The translations under genes and the position numbers were made by a program. Shown here piece by piece: positions 10,122-19,083 of a stretch of DNA of 64,000 bases (position 1 is the stretch's first letter; every line of letters starts with the position of its first letter). This stretch comes from Bifidobacteriaceae bacterium (GTDB taxonomy: Bacteria > Actinomycetota > Actinomycetes > Actinomycetales > WQXJ01). Location of the stretch: positions 16,364 through 80,363 of the forward strand of contig JAISXH010000047.1 of the NCBI GenBank assembly GCA_031270825.1, given 5' to 3'. The notes under the pieces were generated by a model, which saw only the letters and a program-made list of their open reading frames with translations, made no database searches and was not told the origin of the DNA.

Positions 10122-12706
10122 CCGATCACCCCCGAATAGAAGCAGGAACGGGCCTCTCCCGGCCAAATCGGGTCGACTGCGAGCGCTCCCGGGGCATAGG
10201 TCTCGGGGCTCAGGGCCGTGCGCTTCCAGGTCAACGCGCAAACAGGCTCGGCGGTCCCGCTGCCCACCTGGTCGGTCACCCAGCCGTTGGTGTCCTCATC
10301 GTAATTCGGATCGGTTGGATCCAATCCGGGCGTGAACTTTCCGAACAAACCGATGTTCTCGACCGTGAACAGCCAGTAGACCGTTGTGCCCGCCGCCATG
10401 GCGCCCTCAGCCGCCTCTAGCTGGCACGGCGGCGGGCTAGCGGTGTCCAAGAGGGTGTTGGGAGTCGTGACCTCGGTGTCATCCTGGCAGGTGAAGGCTC
10501 GCTTGGTCAGACTGATCATGGGCTGGTGGAGCGTCCCCGCGTCTGTTGGCGACCAATTGCCGTTCTCGTCGCCGTCTCCGGTCTGATCCTCGTCGTCCTC
10601 CTGGACGAACGACCCGTCAGGATCGCCGTCGCCGTCTTGGTCGTGCTCGTTGTCTTCGCCGTAGCCGTTCTGGTCCGGGTGCTGGTCTGGGGTGTCCGGC
10701 AGCGGGTCGCCCTCAGGGTCGAAAGGCGCGCCGACCGGAGGCGGACCGGTCGGCCAGGCGATGGCCTCGCAATAGGCCGCGGTCAATCGCCCTTGGTCGA
10801 ATACCGAACTAGGGGGCAGCGGATCGATCGAGTTGAGGAGCGCCCGGAACTGGAACTGCTGGAAGTAGGGGGCCAGCGCCACGTCATCCGACCCTTCCCA
10901 GGTCAAGAATTGGTCCCAGCCCGGGAAATCTCTGGGCAGTTGGCACGAGCCCCAATCCGGCATGCGCTGGATGCTGAGGCCGCCGACGATCAACTTGGCG
11001 TCGGTGATGGCATCAGCCATCTTGAAAACCACCTCGCCGGTGGCGCCCGCCGGGACCAGCACCCGGAAGAGCTTCATAGTCGGATCGGCGTTCAGATCTG
11101 TGGTGGCGGGAATCGGGGTGGTCTCGGCCTGGGACCCGCCAAAGGTGGCCTCGGCATAGGGATCGCCGCCCAAAGCACCGATCAAGACGTACAAGTAGCG
11201 GTCGACGTCCACGGGAGAACTGATTGCGACCTTCGCCATCCCCTGGTCGGTGCACCACTCGGTGCCCACCGCGCCGCCGAAGGAAGGATCGGGGGGTGTG
11301 GTGGGAGGATCACCATCCGGGTCGTAGTAACTGTTGTTTTGAAGGCCCGCGTAACCAAATGCCCCCGGCCAAAGACCCTGGTAGGGGGGATACTCCTCCC
11401 GGGTGACCTCGGCATCAGGTGCGGTGTCGGCAGCCACGAGGCCGGGGTTCTCGTGGTTGGGCGGGGCGGAGTGGACGCCCGTACGGTATGACGAGCAGGC
11501 GGCGTTGGCGGGCCACCACAACGCTGGGTGAGTCAGCGATGCGCCCGGGCCACCGTCGTAGTAGTTGTAGGTGTACCTGAGGCTTGACCCCTGCTCACGC
11601 AGGTAGGCGTGGAACCAGCCGTCGACCAGGAAGCGAGGGTCGCCGCGGGCCACAAAACCGGTTTCGCCGGGATCGGAGAGGTTGAAGACCGCGGGCGCCT
11701 CCAGGATGTCGACGTTGACCGGGCGCTCCAGGCCAGATTCGAAGGCCAGGTTGGCCGCCGAGAGCGCGGCCGCGCCCAGCGTCAAGTGGCCTTGTTCGTT
11801 GGTGGCGGCGGTCAGGGTGGCGGTGATCTTGGCCCCGTGGCCGGCCGGGATGAAGACCGTGTAGAGGGCGTTCGCTTTGTCCGAACCGGCCGCGAGGGTG
11901 ACCGGATAGAAGGGGACTGCGGTGTCCAGCGGGTTGCCGCTGGAATCGGTGGCCGTGATGTCGACTTGCGCGGAAGCTTGGAGGGCTCCGGCGACAAACC
12001 TCAGCACCCGGTCCTGGGAAGCGTCGTAGGCGACTTCAATCACATATCCGTTTTGATCGTAGGTACTTGAGCCAGCGGCTTGGGATTGATTCGGGTCGTA
12101 AAACGCCCCCTCGAGGTGATTTCCCGAATACTGCGGGGCGTGGGTGTAGTCGTTTCCGGCGTCGCTGTCGTTCCAGTAGTCCGTCGCGGCTGACACATCG
12201 TACTCATCGTCCCAGGAGCCCGCGGGCGAATCCCAGGCGTACGTGACCGGGCTGACGGAACCTTCGTAAACAGCGCGGTAGGCCGTGCCCGGCGGCGAGG
12301 GGCTCGAGTCGTTGAGCACCGCCCAGGACAAGGCGGTGGCGCCGTTCTTGGCCACCGAGCGGTAGCCGCCCTCGCGCCCGACATAGCCATCGCCGCCGGC
12401 TGTCGCACAGTAGTCAAACGGCTGGGGACTGAGGGAGGTGTTGAAATACGGAGATGAACACGGGATGCCGGTGAGGTGGAACCAGTCCAAGTCGCCGTAT
12501 TCGGTCAGATTGAAGACTATGGAAGATCCGTTGTCTGATTGCGCGATCTCCTGGACGTTCACAGTCAAGGCGTTGGTCGGGTTCCCGGGAGTGCCGATTT
12601 CGCCCGCCGGGGTCGTCGCGTCCGAGGCGCCCCTGGGAACGGTGAAGACCGCCACCAGGGCTCCGGCCATGAGCACGGCCAAACCACTGCGGGCACGCGA
12701 CTTCAA
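10118..12706 (-). CDS. Large secreted acidic surface protein, first gene of the SipW-type operon
   Basis: 862 residues from a TTG at 12706 with GAAGGTGG about 10 nt upstream. The first 30 residues form a signal peptide (MKSRARSGLAVLMAG..., cleavage near RGASDA). The body is rich in Asn, Asp, Tyr and Pro. Around residues 660-720 is a dense acidic stretch with DxDxDG-like units (QDGDGDPDGS, TGDGDENGN), typical of calcium-binding thrombospondin type 3-like linkers. The C-terminal part (SLTKRAF onward) resembles DUF11-type cell-surface domains, with cysteines at regular places. It has no membrane anchor or sortase signal. I infer a large adhesin or matrix protein. Confidence 0.65.
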   Translation of the reverse strand: MKSRARSGLAVLMAGALVAVFTVPRGASDATTPAGEIGTPGNPTNALTVNVQEIAQSDNGSSIVFNLTEYGDLDWFHLTGIPCSSPYFNTSLSPQPFDYCATAGGDGYVGREGGYRSVAKNGATALSWAVLNDSSPSPPGTAYRAVYEGSVSPVTYAWDSPAGSWDDEYDVSAATDYWNDSDAGNDYTHAPQYSGNHLEGAFYDPNQSQAAGSSTYDQNGYVIEVAYDASQDRVLRFVAGALQASAQVDITATDSSGNPLDTAVPFYPVTLAAGSDKANALYTVFIPAGHGAKITATLTAATNEQGHLTLGAAALSAANLAFESGLERPVNVDILEAPAVFNLSDPGETGFVARGDPRFLVDGWFHAYLREQGSSLRYTYNYYDGGPGASLTHPALWWPANAACSSYRTGVHSAPPNHENPGLVAADTAPDAEVTREEYPPYQGLWPGAFGYAGLQNNSYYDPDGDPPTTPPDPSFGGAVGTEWCTDQGMAKVAISSPVDVDRYLYVLIGALGGDPYAEATFGGSQAETTPIPATTDLNADPTMKLFRVLVPAGATGEVVFKMADAITDAKLIVGGLSIQRMPDWGSCQLPRDFPGWDQFLTWEGSDDVALAPYFQQFQFRALLNSIDPLPPSSVFDQGRLTAAYCEAIAWPTGPPPVGAPFDPEGDPLPDTPDQHPDQNGYGEDNEHDQDGDGDPDGSFVQEDDEDQTGDGDENGNWSPTDAGTLHQPMISLTKRAFTCQDDTEVTTPNTLLDTASPPPCQLEAAEGAMAAGTTVYWLFTVENIGLFGKFTPGLDPTDPNYDEDTNGWVTDQVGSGTAEPVCALTWKRTALSPETYAPGALAVDPIWPGEARSCFYSGVIG

Positions 12707-12946
12707 ACTACGAGCACCACCTTCGGACTAGAGCCGGACCTCGGTCGCCAGATTCCGCCTGGAAACGTCTGACCTCCGGGGAAGACCAGGCGGGATCAGT
12801 GCGAACGCTCGTGATGGGCGATCACGACCTCGGTCTCGTGACGAAAAACCACATTATGACACCGAGCCCACATCCGCCAACGACGATAAAGCGTTTTGAG
12901 TAGCCCTACGCAGTTGATCCGAACAGTCACCCCACCCCCACCGACC
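12707..12946. other. Intergenic region upstream of the SipW operon
   Basis: This interval probably carries the promoter of the operon read on the minus strand. The two short frames crossing it lack ribosome sites and I do not accept them. No promoter pair could be assigned with confidence. Confidence 0.35.
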
Positions 12947-12968
12947 ACGCAAGGGGACGGTGATTGTG
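12947..12968 (+). repeat. REP-like unit, single copy
   Basis: ACGCAAGGGGACGGTGATTG followed by TG. It is identical to the core of the palindrome arms at 13012-13064 and to the reverse complement of 52869-52890, and lies in the same intergenic region as the palindrome. Confidence 0.8.
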
Positions 12969-13011
12969 TTGATTCCGGCCCGCGCCACCCCGCCAACGGT
13001 CCCAGGCGGGC

Positions 13012-13064
13012 ACGCAAGGGGACGGTGATTGTGCGTACTACGCACAATCACCGTCCCCTTGCGT
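13012..13064. repeat. REP-like perfect palindrome, 26-bp arms
   Basis: Bases 13012-13037 and 13039-13064 are exact reverse complements separated by one base (C at 13038). The arm is a GGGGACGGTGATTGTGCG-type sequence also found singly at 12947 and 52869. The palindrome ends 10 bp before the hpf stop. Its form and its placement at gene ends match REP/BIME elements mobilised by RAYT-type Y1 transposases. It may also act as a terminator for hpf. No RAYT gene is in the window. Confidence 0.8.
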
Positions 13065-13074
13065 AGTGGGGGGG

Positions 13075-13761
13075 TTAGGAGGAGGAGGTCTCTAGGCGGA
13101 GGACGCCGTAGGTCCAGCCGTGGCGGTGGTAGAGGACCGAGGGCAGACCCGAATCGGAGTCGACGAAGAGGAAGAAGGGGTGTCCCACCAGCTCCATCTC
13201 GTAGATCGCCTCCTCGACGTTCATGGGCCTGGCCTGGTGGACCTTCTCGCGGATCACGACCGGGGAATCCGCCAAGGTTGACTCCTTGACCGGCCCGGCG
13301 GCAGGCTTCTTGGCCGCGTGGTCGTCAGCGACCACCTCGGCGTCAACCACTGGGGCCGGGGCCGGAGGCGCCAATGCGGCCGGGGCGTCGGTGGCGCCCG
13401 AATTGCGGGAGAACAACGCCTGGTCGAAGCTCTGGGCTTGGCGGCGGGTCATCTTGTGCTTCGACTTGCGGCGGTCCTTGGCCCGGCGCTCCTGCTGCAT
13501 CAGCTTGCCCATGGCGACGTCGAAGGCAGAGAACATATCCGCCGCCGAAGCCTCGGCCCGCACCACCGGGCCCTTGCCGCGGACGGTTATCTCGACTGTC
13601 TCGGCGGTTTCGGCCTGGCGAGGGTTGTTCTCATGAACCACTTCAACCTGCACCAACTGCGCCTGGGAATCGTACTGGGCGACTTTGGTCAGTTTCCCGG
13701 TGGCGAACTCGCGGAAACGATCAGGTACTTCAACATGACGGCCGGCTACGACAATCTCCAT
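13075..13761 (-). CDS. hpf: Ribosome hibernation promoting factor, long form
   Basis: 228 residues from the ATG at 13761, preceded by AAGGAAA. The N-terminal domain (MEIVVAGRHVEVPDRFREF...) is the RaiA/HPF ribosome-binding fold that occupies the 30S decoding centre. A basic stretch (RRAKDRRKSKHKM) and an Ala/Pro-rich linker follow. The C-terminal dimerisation domain (KVHQARPMNVEEAIYEMELVGHPFFLFVD) is the part of long HPF that joins two 70S ribosomes into 100S particles. The length fits the actinobacterial long form. It lies downstream of comF on the same strand with a roughly 210-bp gap, so it probably has its own promoter. Confidence 0.95.
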   Translation of the reverse strand: MEIVVAGRHVEVPDRFREFATGKLTKVAQYDSQAQLVQVEVVHENNPRQAETAETVEITVRGKGPVVRAEASAADMFSAFDVAMGKLMQQERRAKDRRKSKHKMTRRQAQSFDQALFSRNSGATDAPAALAPPAPAPVVDAEVVADDHAAKKPAAGPVKESTLADSPVVIREKVHQARPMNVEEAIYEMELVGHPFFLFVDSDSGLPSVLYHRHGWTYGVLRLETSSS

Positions 13762-13838
13762 TTTCCTTGGCCTTCCAATCGGTGTGTGCTGGGCGGCGAA
13801 GCCACCCTTGGGCGATGGGCTGGGTAATAACAGGGGAA

Positions 13839-13854
13839 CAGCATTCGAATGCTG
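13839..13854. promoter_or_regulatory. Perfect 16-bp palindrome upstream of hpf
   Basis: CAGCATTCGAATGCTG is perfectly self-complementary and sits about 80 bp upstream of the hpf start, in the region expected to hold its promoter. It is a candidate operator for a dimeric regulator. It does not match the actinobacterial LexA consensus. Confidence 0.4.
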
Positions 13855-13970
13855 CCGGGGAAGAATTGACCTCCTTAGCGGTTGGTGTCCGACCCGCCCG
13901 AGGAAACACCCCCGAGCCGTCCGGAACGGCCGTTGCGACCCGCCCAGGGCCGCCTGTTCTCCTAACAACG

Positions 13971-14741
13971 TTAGCTCATTCGCCTGGCCACCCAGGCGGG
14001 CCCGGCGCCCGTGTCTGCGACCATGCCAAGGTGCGACGCGGCGGCCGGGCTGACCGCCAAGACCACAGCGCCGAGGGTGGCGCCGCCCGCCCGCGCCAGC
14101 GCCCGTTCGGCGTCCAGCAAGGACGCTCCGGTGGTCAGGACATCGTCCACCAGCAGGCAGGGCGCCGGCGGCAGGCGCTTGACCAAGGTGGTGCCCTCGC
14201 GCCCGGCGGCGCGCTCGCGCAAAGAACGGCCTGTTTGCTCGCGGCTGGTGGCCGTCCGGCGCAACACATCGGCGTAGCTGGCCTCAAGTCCCGCCCCGGC
14301 CAGGGCCTGGGTCGCCGCGACCGCCAGAACGGCGGTGCCGGCGAACCGCCGGGTCAGGCGCCTCACCAGGCGCGATGGCACCGGCACCACGGCCACTTCT
14401 CGGCTGACTGGGGCCAGCACCCGCGCCACCGCCTCCGCCGTCCTGGCGATCGCCCGTCTCAGTTCGTGTTCCAACTCGCCGCGACCCTGACGTTTCCAGG
14501 CCACGATGGCGCGCCGCACCTCCCCCGAATACCACGCCGAAGACCAAGTCGGCAGGGCCGGGCCGCCATCGGCCGGCACCAGACGGGGCGCGCCTTGCTC
14601 GCGGCGCTCGACCGGCCCCAACAGGGCCAGGCGACAGCTAGGGCAAAGCGGATTGGCCAACTCGCGACCGCAACCCGCGCAATCGGCCGGCCAGACCAGG
14701 TCCGCCGCCGCCCGGAGCGCCTTCACCGCCCGTTTGCCCAC
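13971..14741 (-). CDS. ComF family phosphoribosyltransferase-like protein
   Basis: 256 residues from the GTG at 14741 (AAGG about 8 nt upstream). The N-terminal zinc-ribbon-like CAGCGREL...CPSC motif near residues 21-36 and the C-terminal PRPP-binding loop CLLVDDVLTTGASL are diagnostic of ComF. In competent bacteria ComF acts with the ComFA helicase during DNA uptake; in actinobacteria it is usually found, as here, right after mtrA-mtrB-lpqB and before hpf, and its substrate is unknown. A gap of about 240 bp separates it from lpqB with no feature I can identify. Confidence 0.9.
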   Translation of the reverse strand: MGKRAVKALRAAADLVWPADCAGCGRELANPLCPSCRLALLGPVERREQGAPRLVPADGGPALPTWSSAWYSGEVRRAIVAWKRQGRGELEHELRRAIARTAEAVARVLAPVSREVAVVPVPSRLVRRLTRRFAGTAVLAVAATQALAGAGLEASYADVLRRTATSREQTGRSLRERAAGREGTTLVKRLPPAPCLLVDDVLTTGASLLDAERALARAGGATLGAVVLAVSPAAASHLGMVADTGAGPAWVARRMS

Positions 14742-14980
14742 GTCACAACCTTCATCGCGGCAGTCTCAGGCCATAGCCCTGGAGACAGCCGGGGCCGCCG
14801 CACGCCCCTGGCCGACCTGGCCCCAAGGCCATCCGCCCCCCAAGAACCGCGCCGACCGGGCTTCGGACCCGGGGACCTCGCCGCGACACCAGCGCCCCCA
14901 CCGCGACACCAGCGCGGTCGCCACGCCGCACCCGTCGGCGGTGATCGTCGCGGCGCCGCTGGGCGGCGCGGGCGCTGTGT

Positions 14981-16813
14981 TCATGGCGCCAGCGCCACCG
15001 CTCCGGCGCCGGAAGCCAACGGCGCCCAGATCCGCCGTTGCGGCGAGTAGGCGAACAACCCGCCCGAACGGCCGGCGACGTAAATCTCAGTCTGCCCGCG
15101 CCCGGCCGCCAGGCTGATCGGCGGATCGGTCGGCTGCTTCAGGTAGTCGATGTCGCCGCCGACCGTGAACACCGCCGGCACCAACTCCTCGGCTGTGCTC
15201 GAAGCGGTCAGGAAAGCCAGCGACACGTCATCGGCCCATGACAGCGAGCCCAAGCCGCCGGCCACCTCGCCCACGGTCAGCGGACCAGTCAGACGCCACG
15301 GCGCGGCGCGGTCGCCCCGGACAATGCCGCTGACCCGCAACTCGATTCGATCGCCGGCGGCCAGAGCGACGGCCAACCGCGCGCCGTCGCGGGCTGGCGC
15401 CAAGGCCACCACTCGACGGCCGTCCAACCAAGACGACCCCAGCCTGAACGGCTCGCCTTCAGCGCTAAAAGCGACAACGGCATCGTCGGCAGCGGCCCAA
15501 ATCCAACCCAGGCGGTCGAAGGCGGGCTGGGCCGTGAACTCCCCCACGCCCTCGGGGCTCTCCAAGACCCGCGGCGCCTCGCCGATCTTGTCGATCAGGC
15601 TGATCTTGCCATCCGCCAACCCGGCCATGCGCCCCAGCGAATGGTCGACCGCCAAGGACTGCCAGGCGGTGGCGGCCTCGGTTCCCTCGATCAGGGCGGC
15701 TTGACCATCGTCATAACGCCAAATCCCGGCCTCGCCCAGGTAGAACGGACCCTCCACGCCCTGCGGATCAATTTCCAGGCCTGCCGCCGAACCGGCGTCA
15801 AGCGGCACCGACTCGACTTGCAGTTGCACCGAGTCAACCGTCGGCAAAGCCGTCAGCGAAGACTTCAAGCAGGCCAGCACCGTGGCCCGGGCCGTCTCCG
15901 AGGCCCGCGAGATGGCGCTGGACAGGTTCACCACGGCGACCCGATCAGTCACCTTGACCGTGTCCGTCATCAACCGCGTCCCCGCCGGCACCACCGCGCG
16001 GACAGCCCCGGTCAGGTACGGCGGCGGTCCGGCCAAGAACTCCTGCACGGCCGCCGTGGCGGCGCTGGCACGGGAGAACATCCGCTGGTCAGGCACCAAG
16101 AACTGGCCATCCGCCGAAGGGAAATAGACCCGCGTGGGCACGTAGTCGCCTTTAAACACATCGGCCGGGATGACGATCCCGTCCGGCAAGTCGGAGATGC
16201 GCCACTGCGCGTCCTGATCCTGACTCAAGGACAGCGTCTCAGACCATGGCCGCGACTCCTGCACGCTGTAGCGGCCGGATTCATCGACCAACCCCACCTG
16301 ATTGACGCTCACCGCTATCCGGCCGAGTTGCGTCCCGGTGTCCGCCAGCACCGGAGCCTCGCCCGATTGGTAGACCGTCACCAGCGCCAACGGATTCCAG
16401 ACCGCCGCCGCCTCGGCGGTCAGGTAGGAGCGAGCGACCCTGAAATCGTCCGAACTGCCCGCCAGCATGGCCTGGAGGAAGCCCTGCACGATCTCGTCCA
16501 GGTTCGCGTCCGGGGCTGGCGGCGCCGCCACCGCCTGCACATGCGGCTCGCTCGTCCCCTCCTGCGTCCGGCCCTCCTGAACTGGCCCCGCTTGCGGCAA
16601 CGTGGCGCATCCGGCCGTCAGCACGCCAACCAACAAGACGACGATGCCGCCCGCCCAGACCGCGTCGCGCCGCTCCCGATGGCGTTTGGCCGCCAGAGGC
16701 AGGCCGTGTTGTCCCGGTCGGCGCCGCCGCTCCGGCCCAGACAGGCTCTTGCGCTCGGCTGGCCTCATTGCGCTCATTGCGCTCATCGCGCTCATCGCGC
16801 TCATCGCGCTCAT
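14981..16813 (-). CDS. lpqB: Lipoprotein LpqB, partner of the MtrAB two-component system
   Basis: 610 residues. The ATG at 16813 overlaps the mtrB stop (ATGA). The protein begins with five MSA repeats, then a basic region and a signal peptide ending in the lipobox LTAGC, so the mature protein should be lipid-anchored outside the membrane. A GerMN domain follows (region around FLAGPPPYLTGAVRAVVPAGT), and the C-terminal half is the LpqB beta-propeller. In mycobacteria LpqB interacts with the MtrB sensor domain and modulates MtrA phosphorylation. Because each repeat begins with an ATG in frame, translation could initiate at any of six positions. Confidence 0.93.
   Translation of the reverse strand: MSAMSAMSAMSAMSAMRPAERKSLSGPERRRRPGQHGLPLAAKRHRERRDAVWAGGIVVLLVGVLTAGCATLPQAGPVQEGRTQEGTSEPHVQAVAAPPAPDANLDEIVQGFLQAMLAGSSDDFRVARSYLTAEAAAVWNPLALVTVYQSGEAPVLADTGTQLGRIAVSVNQVGLVDESGRYSVQESRPWSETLSLSQDQDAQWRISDLPDGIVIPADVFKGDYVPTRVYFPSADGQFLVPDQRMFSRASAATAAVQEFLAGPPPYLTGAVRAVVPAGTRLMTDTVKVTDRVAVVNLSSAISRASETARATVLACLKSSLTALPTVDSVQLQVESVPLDAGSAAGLEIDPQGVEGPFYLGEAGIWRYDDGQAALIEGTEAATAWQSLAVDHSLGRMAGLADGKISLIDKIGEAPRVLESPEGVGEFTAQPAFDRLGWIWAAADDAVVAFSAEGEPFRLGSSWLDGRRVVALAPARDGARLAVALAAGDRIELRVSGIVRGDRAAPWRLTGPLTVGEVAGGLGSLSWADDVSLAFLTASSTAEELVPAVFTVGGDIDYLKQPTDPPISLAAGRGQTEIYVAGRSGGLFAYSPQRRIWAPLASGAGAVALAP
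16769..16813 (-). repeat. Five tandem 9-bp units at the start of lpqB
   Basis: On the minus strand ATGAGCGCA/G is repeated five times, followed by a sixth ATG (Met codons at 16813, 16804, 16795, 16786, 16777 and 16768). Every unit keeps the frame. The first unit contains the ATGA overlap with the mtrB stop. Slippage would change the number of possible starts without disrupting the gene. Confidence 0.9.
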
Positions 16814-18393
16814 TGCGCCACCTCCGGCACATCCTGGATTGACGACACCGGTCCGAGCTCCAGGGGCGGCGCCCCGAGTTCGCCACCGGCCTGGCGCGGC
16901 ACGATCAACCTGAAAACCGCGCCGACGCCGGCCAGGCCCCACACATCCAAGGAACCGCCATGCAAGTTGGTGTCCTCCAACGCGATCGCCAGACCCAGGC
17001 CGGTGCCTCCGGTGGTCCGGGCCCGGGCCGGATCGGCCCGCCAGAAACGATCGAAAACCCGCGCCGCCTGGTCTTCGCTCAGCCCCAAGCCGTTGTCCGC
17101 CACCGTGATCGCGACGGCCCGATCAGTCGTGGCCAGTTCGACCGCGACCCGACTGGTGGCGTGTTCAATCGCGTTGACCACCAAGTTGCGGATGATCCGG
17201 GAAATGCGTTTGGAGTCGACTTCGGCTTGGGCGGGGGCGCTGGGCATGCGGCTGGCGACCTCGACGCCGCGATCGGCCGCCAGCGGCGCGACCGCGTCCA
17301 GTTCCCAACCGACCAGGGCCCTGAGGTCCACCCGCTCGGTGTCCAATTGGGCGGCCCCGGCGTCGAACCGGGAGATCTCCAAGAGGTCGGACAGCAGCGC
17401 GTCAAAGCGATCGAGTTGGTTCGCCAGCAGTTCGGCCGACCGGGCCACGTCCGGCGGGAACCGGTCACGCGCCGCGTAGATCAGATCGCCGGCCATTCGG
17501 ATGGTCGCCAGCGGCGTCCTCAGTTCGTGGGAGACGTCGGAGACGAAGCGTCGCTGCAGCTTGGAGAGGTTCTCCAGCTGGTCGATATGCCTCTGAATGG
17601 AAGACGCCATCTCGTTGAACGATGCCGCCAAAGTCGCCATTTCGTCGTGGCCGCGGACCGGTATGCGCTCGGCCAGCGCGCCGTCCGCCAGTTTCGCCGC
17701 CACCTGGGCGGCCTGGCGCACCGGGCGCACAGCCTGGAGCGTGGCCAGCCAGGTCACGAAGACCACGATCAACACCACCGCCACCGCTGAACCCGCCAGG
17801 ACCTGGGCGATCAGGCTCATGGTGGCTTGCTCCGGCCCCAGATCGTAGACCATCACCAACACGTATTGGGTCGCCATCAGCGTGACCGCCTGGGCCACCG
17901 CCACTCCTGGGGTGGTCGGCTGCCCCTGTTCGGTGGGCAACGCCACGGACTGCCAGACCTGGCGGCCGCCGGTCCGGGCGGCCTCACGCAAGTCCGGCGA
18001 GGCGACCTCCCAAAGATCCGGGTCGGTGAAGATAGCCGAAATCGCGCCCGGCCCGGCATCGTCCGGCGGGAGCAAGGACACCGCCCTGGCCGACGATCCG
18101 ACCGAAGAGATCTGGCCGATGGTGTCGCGGGCCATGGTCTCGGCGGTGATCGGCGACGCCGCCGTCGAGGCGTCGAAGGTGTCCTGCGCGGTCGCGGCCA
18201 GGCGCGACGCCTCCCGCAACACGTCATCGACGCGGGCGTTGAAAATCCCCGACCTGACCTGTCCGGTCAGCGCCACTCCCACCGCCAACAGCGCCACCGA
18301 CGAGACCAGAATCACCGTCACCATCATCCTGGCCTGCAGCGACCGGCGCACCAGGGCGATCAAGCCCCGTTTCGCCCGCGCCGGCTGGGTCAT
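16810..18393 (-). CDS. mtrB: Sensor histidine kinase MtrB
   Basis: 527 residues. The N-terminal TM is near residues 20-45, an extracellular sensor of about 150 residues follows, and the second TM (VLAGSAVAVVLIVVFVTWLA) leads into a HAMP domain. The dimerisation/phosphoacceptor motif FVSDVSHELRTPL contains the phosphorylated His. The ATP-binding domain has DNGLGL, FDRFWRAD and GGTGLGLAI. It acts with MtrA in control of cell wall, division and osmotic responses in actinobacteria. The ATG overlaps the mtrA stop (ATGA), and its own stop overlaps the lpqB start, so the three genes are translationally coupled. Confidence 0.96.
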   Translation of the reverse strand: MTQPARAKRGLIALVRRSLQARMMVTVILVSSVALLAVGVALTGQVRSGIFNARVDDVLREASRLAATAQDTFDASTAASPITAETMARDTIGQISSVGSSARAVSLLPPDDAGPGAISAIFTDPDLWEVASPDLREAARTGGRQVWQSVALPTEQGQPTTPGVAVAQAVTLMATQYVLVMVYDLGPEQATMSLIAQVLAGSAVAVVLIVVFVTWLATLQAVRPVRQAAQVAAKLADGALAERIPVRGHDEMATLAASFNEMASSIQRHIDQLENLSKLQRRFVSDVSHELRTPLATIRMAGDLIYAARDRFPPDVARSAELLANQLDRFDALLSDLLEISRFDAGAAQLDTERVDLRALVGWELDAVAPLAADRGVEVASRMPSAPAQAEVDSKRISRIIRNLVVNAIEHATSRVAVELATTDRAVAITVADNGLGLSEDQAARVFDRFWRADPARARTTGGTGLGLAIALEDTNLHGGSLDVWGLAGVGAVFRLIVPRQAGGELGAPPLELGPVSSIQDVPEVAQ

Positions 18394-19079
18394 CGCGCGG
18401 CGCCAGCCTTGTAGCCCACGCCGCGCACTGTCACAACCACCGTCGGGTTCTCCGGGTCGGTCTCGATCTTGGTGCGCAAACGCTGGACATGGACGTTGAC
18501 CAGCCGGGTGTCGGCGGCGTTCCGGTAACCCCAGATGCGCTTCAGCAGCATGTCCCGGGTGAAGACCTGCCGCGGCGTCGAGGCCAAGGTCTCCAGAATG
18601 TCGAACTCCAACGGCGTCAGCGAGATCAGCACGCCAGCCTTGCGGACCTCGTGTCCGGGCACGTCGATCTCGATGTCACCGATCCGCAGGCGCTCGCCAT
18701 CCTCCGGCTCGCCGACTGGGCCACGCCGCAATCTGGCTTTGATTCTGGCCACCAATTCGGCCGGCTTGAACGGTTTGAGGATGTAATCGTCGGCCCCCAC
18801 TTCCAGGCCCTCGACAATGTCCTTGGTGTCAGATTTCGCCGTCACCATGATGACCGGCACGCCGGACTCCTTGCGCAGCTCCCGGCAGACTTCGATCCCG
18901 TCCATCCCCGGCAACATCAAGTCCAACAGCACCAAGTCGGGTCTGGTTTGTCTGATCAGCGTCAGAGCTTGCATCCCGTCAGTGCAGTAATCGGCGGAAT
19001 AGCCTTCAGACGTCAGCACAATCCCGATCATCTCCGCCAGCGCGACATCGTCGTCCACAACCATGATTCGGCCTGTCAT
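18390..19079 (-). CDS. mtrA: DNA-binding response regulator MtrA
   Basis: 229 residues, OmpR/PhoB class. The receiver domain has the acidic pocket DDD at 9-11, phosphoacceptor Asp53 in LLDLMLPGMDG, and the conserved VTAKSD Thr/Lys segment. The C-terminal winged helix has typical residues (LTPLEFDILETLA, TRDMLLKRIWGY, VNVHVQRLRTKIE, VRGVGYKAG). In related actinobacteria MtrA controls cell-wall hydrolases and the division/replication link. The start is 4 bp past the stop of the transglutaminase-like gene, so mtrA may also be transcribed with the MoxR cluster. Confidence 0.97.
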   Translation of the reverse strand: MTGRIMVVDDDVALAEMIGIVLTSEGYSADYCTDGMQALTLIRQTRPDLVLLDLMLPGMDGIEVCRELRKESGVPVIMVTAKSDTKDIVEGLEVGADDYILKPFKPAELVARIKARLRRGPVGEPEDGERLRIGDIEIDVPGHEVRKAGVLISLTPLEFDILETLASTPRQVFTRDMLLKRIWGYRNAADTRLVNVHVQRLRTKIETDPENPTVVVTVRGVGYKAGAAR

Positions 19080-19083
19080 TCTC

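Noticed and set aside
12796..13047. Minus-strand frames across the REP-like palindrome
   Set aside because: They read through repeats and palindrome arms; no protein-like composition or ribosome site.
13839..13854. LexA (SOS) box upstream of hpf
   Set aside because: The palindrome contains TTCGAA, but not the GAAC-n4-GTTC layout.
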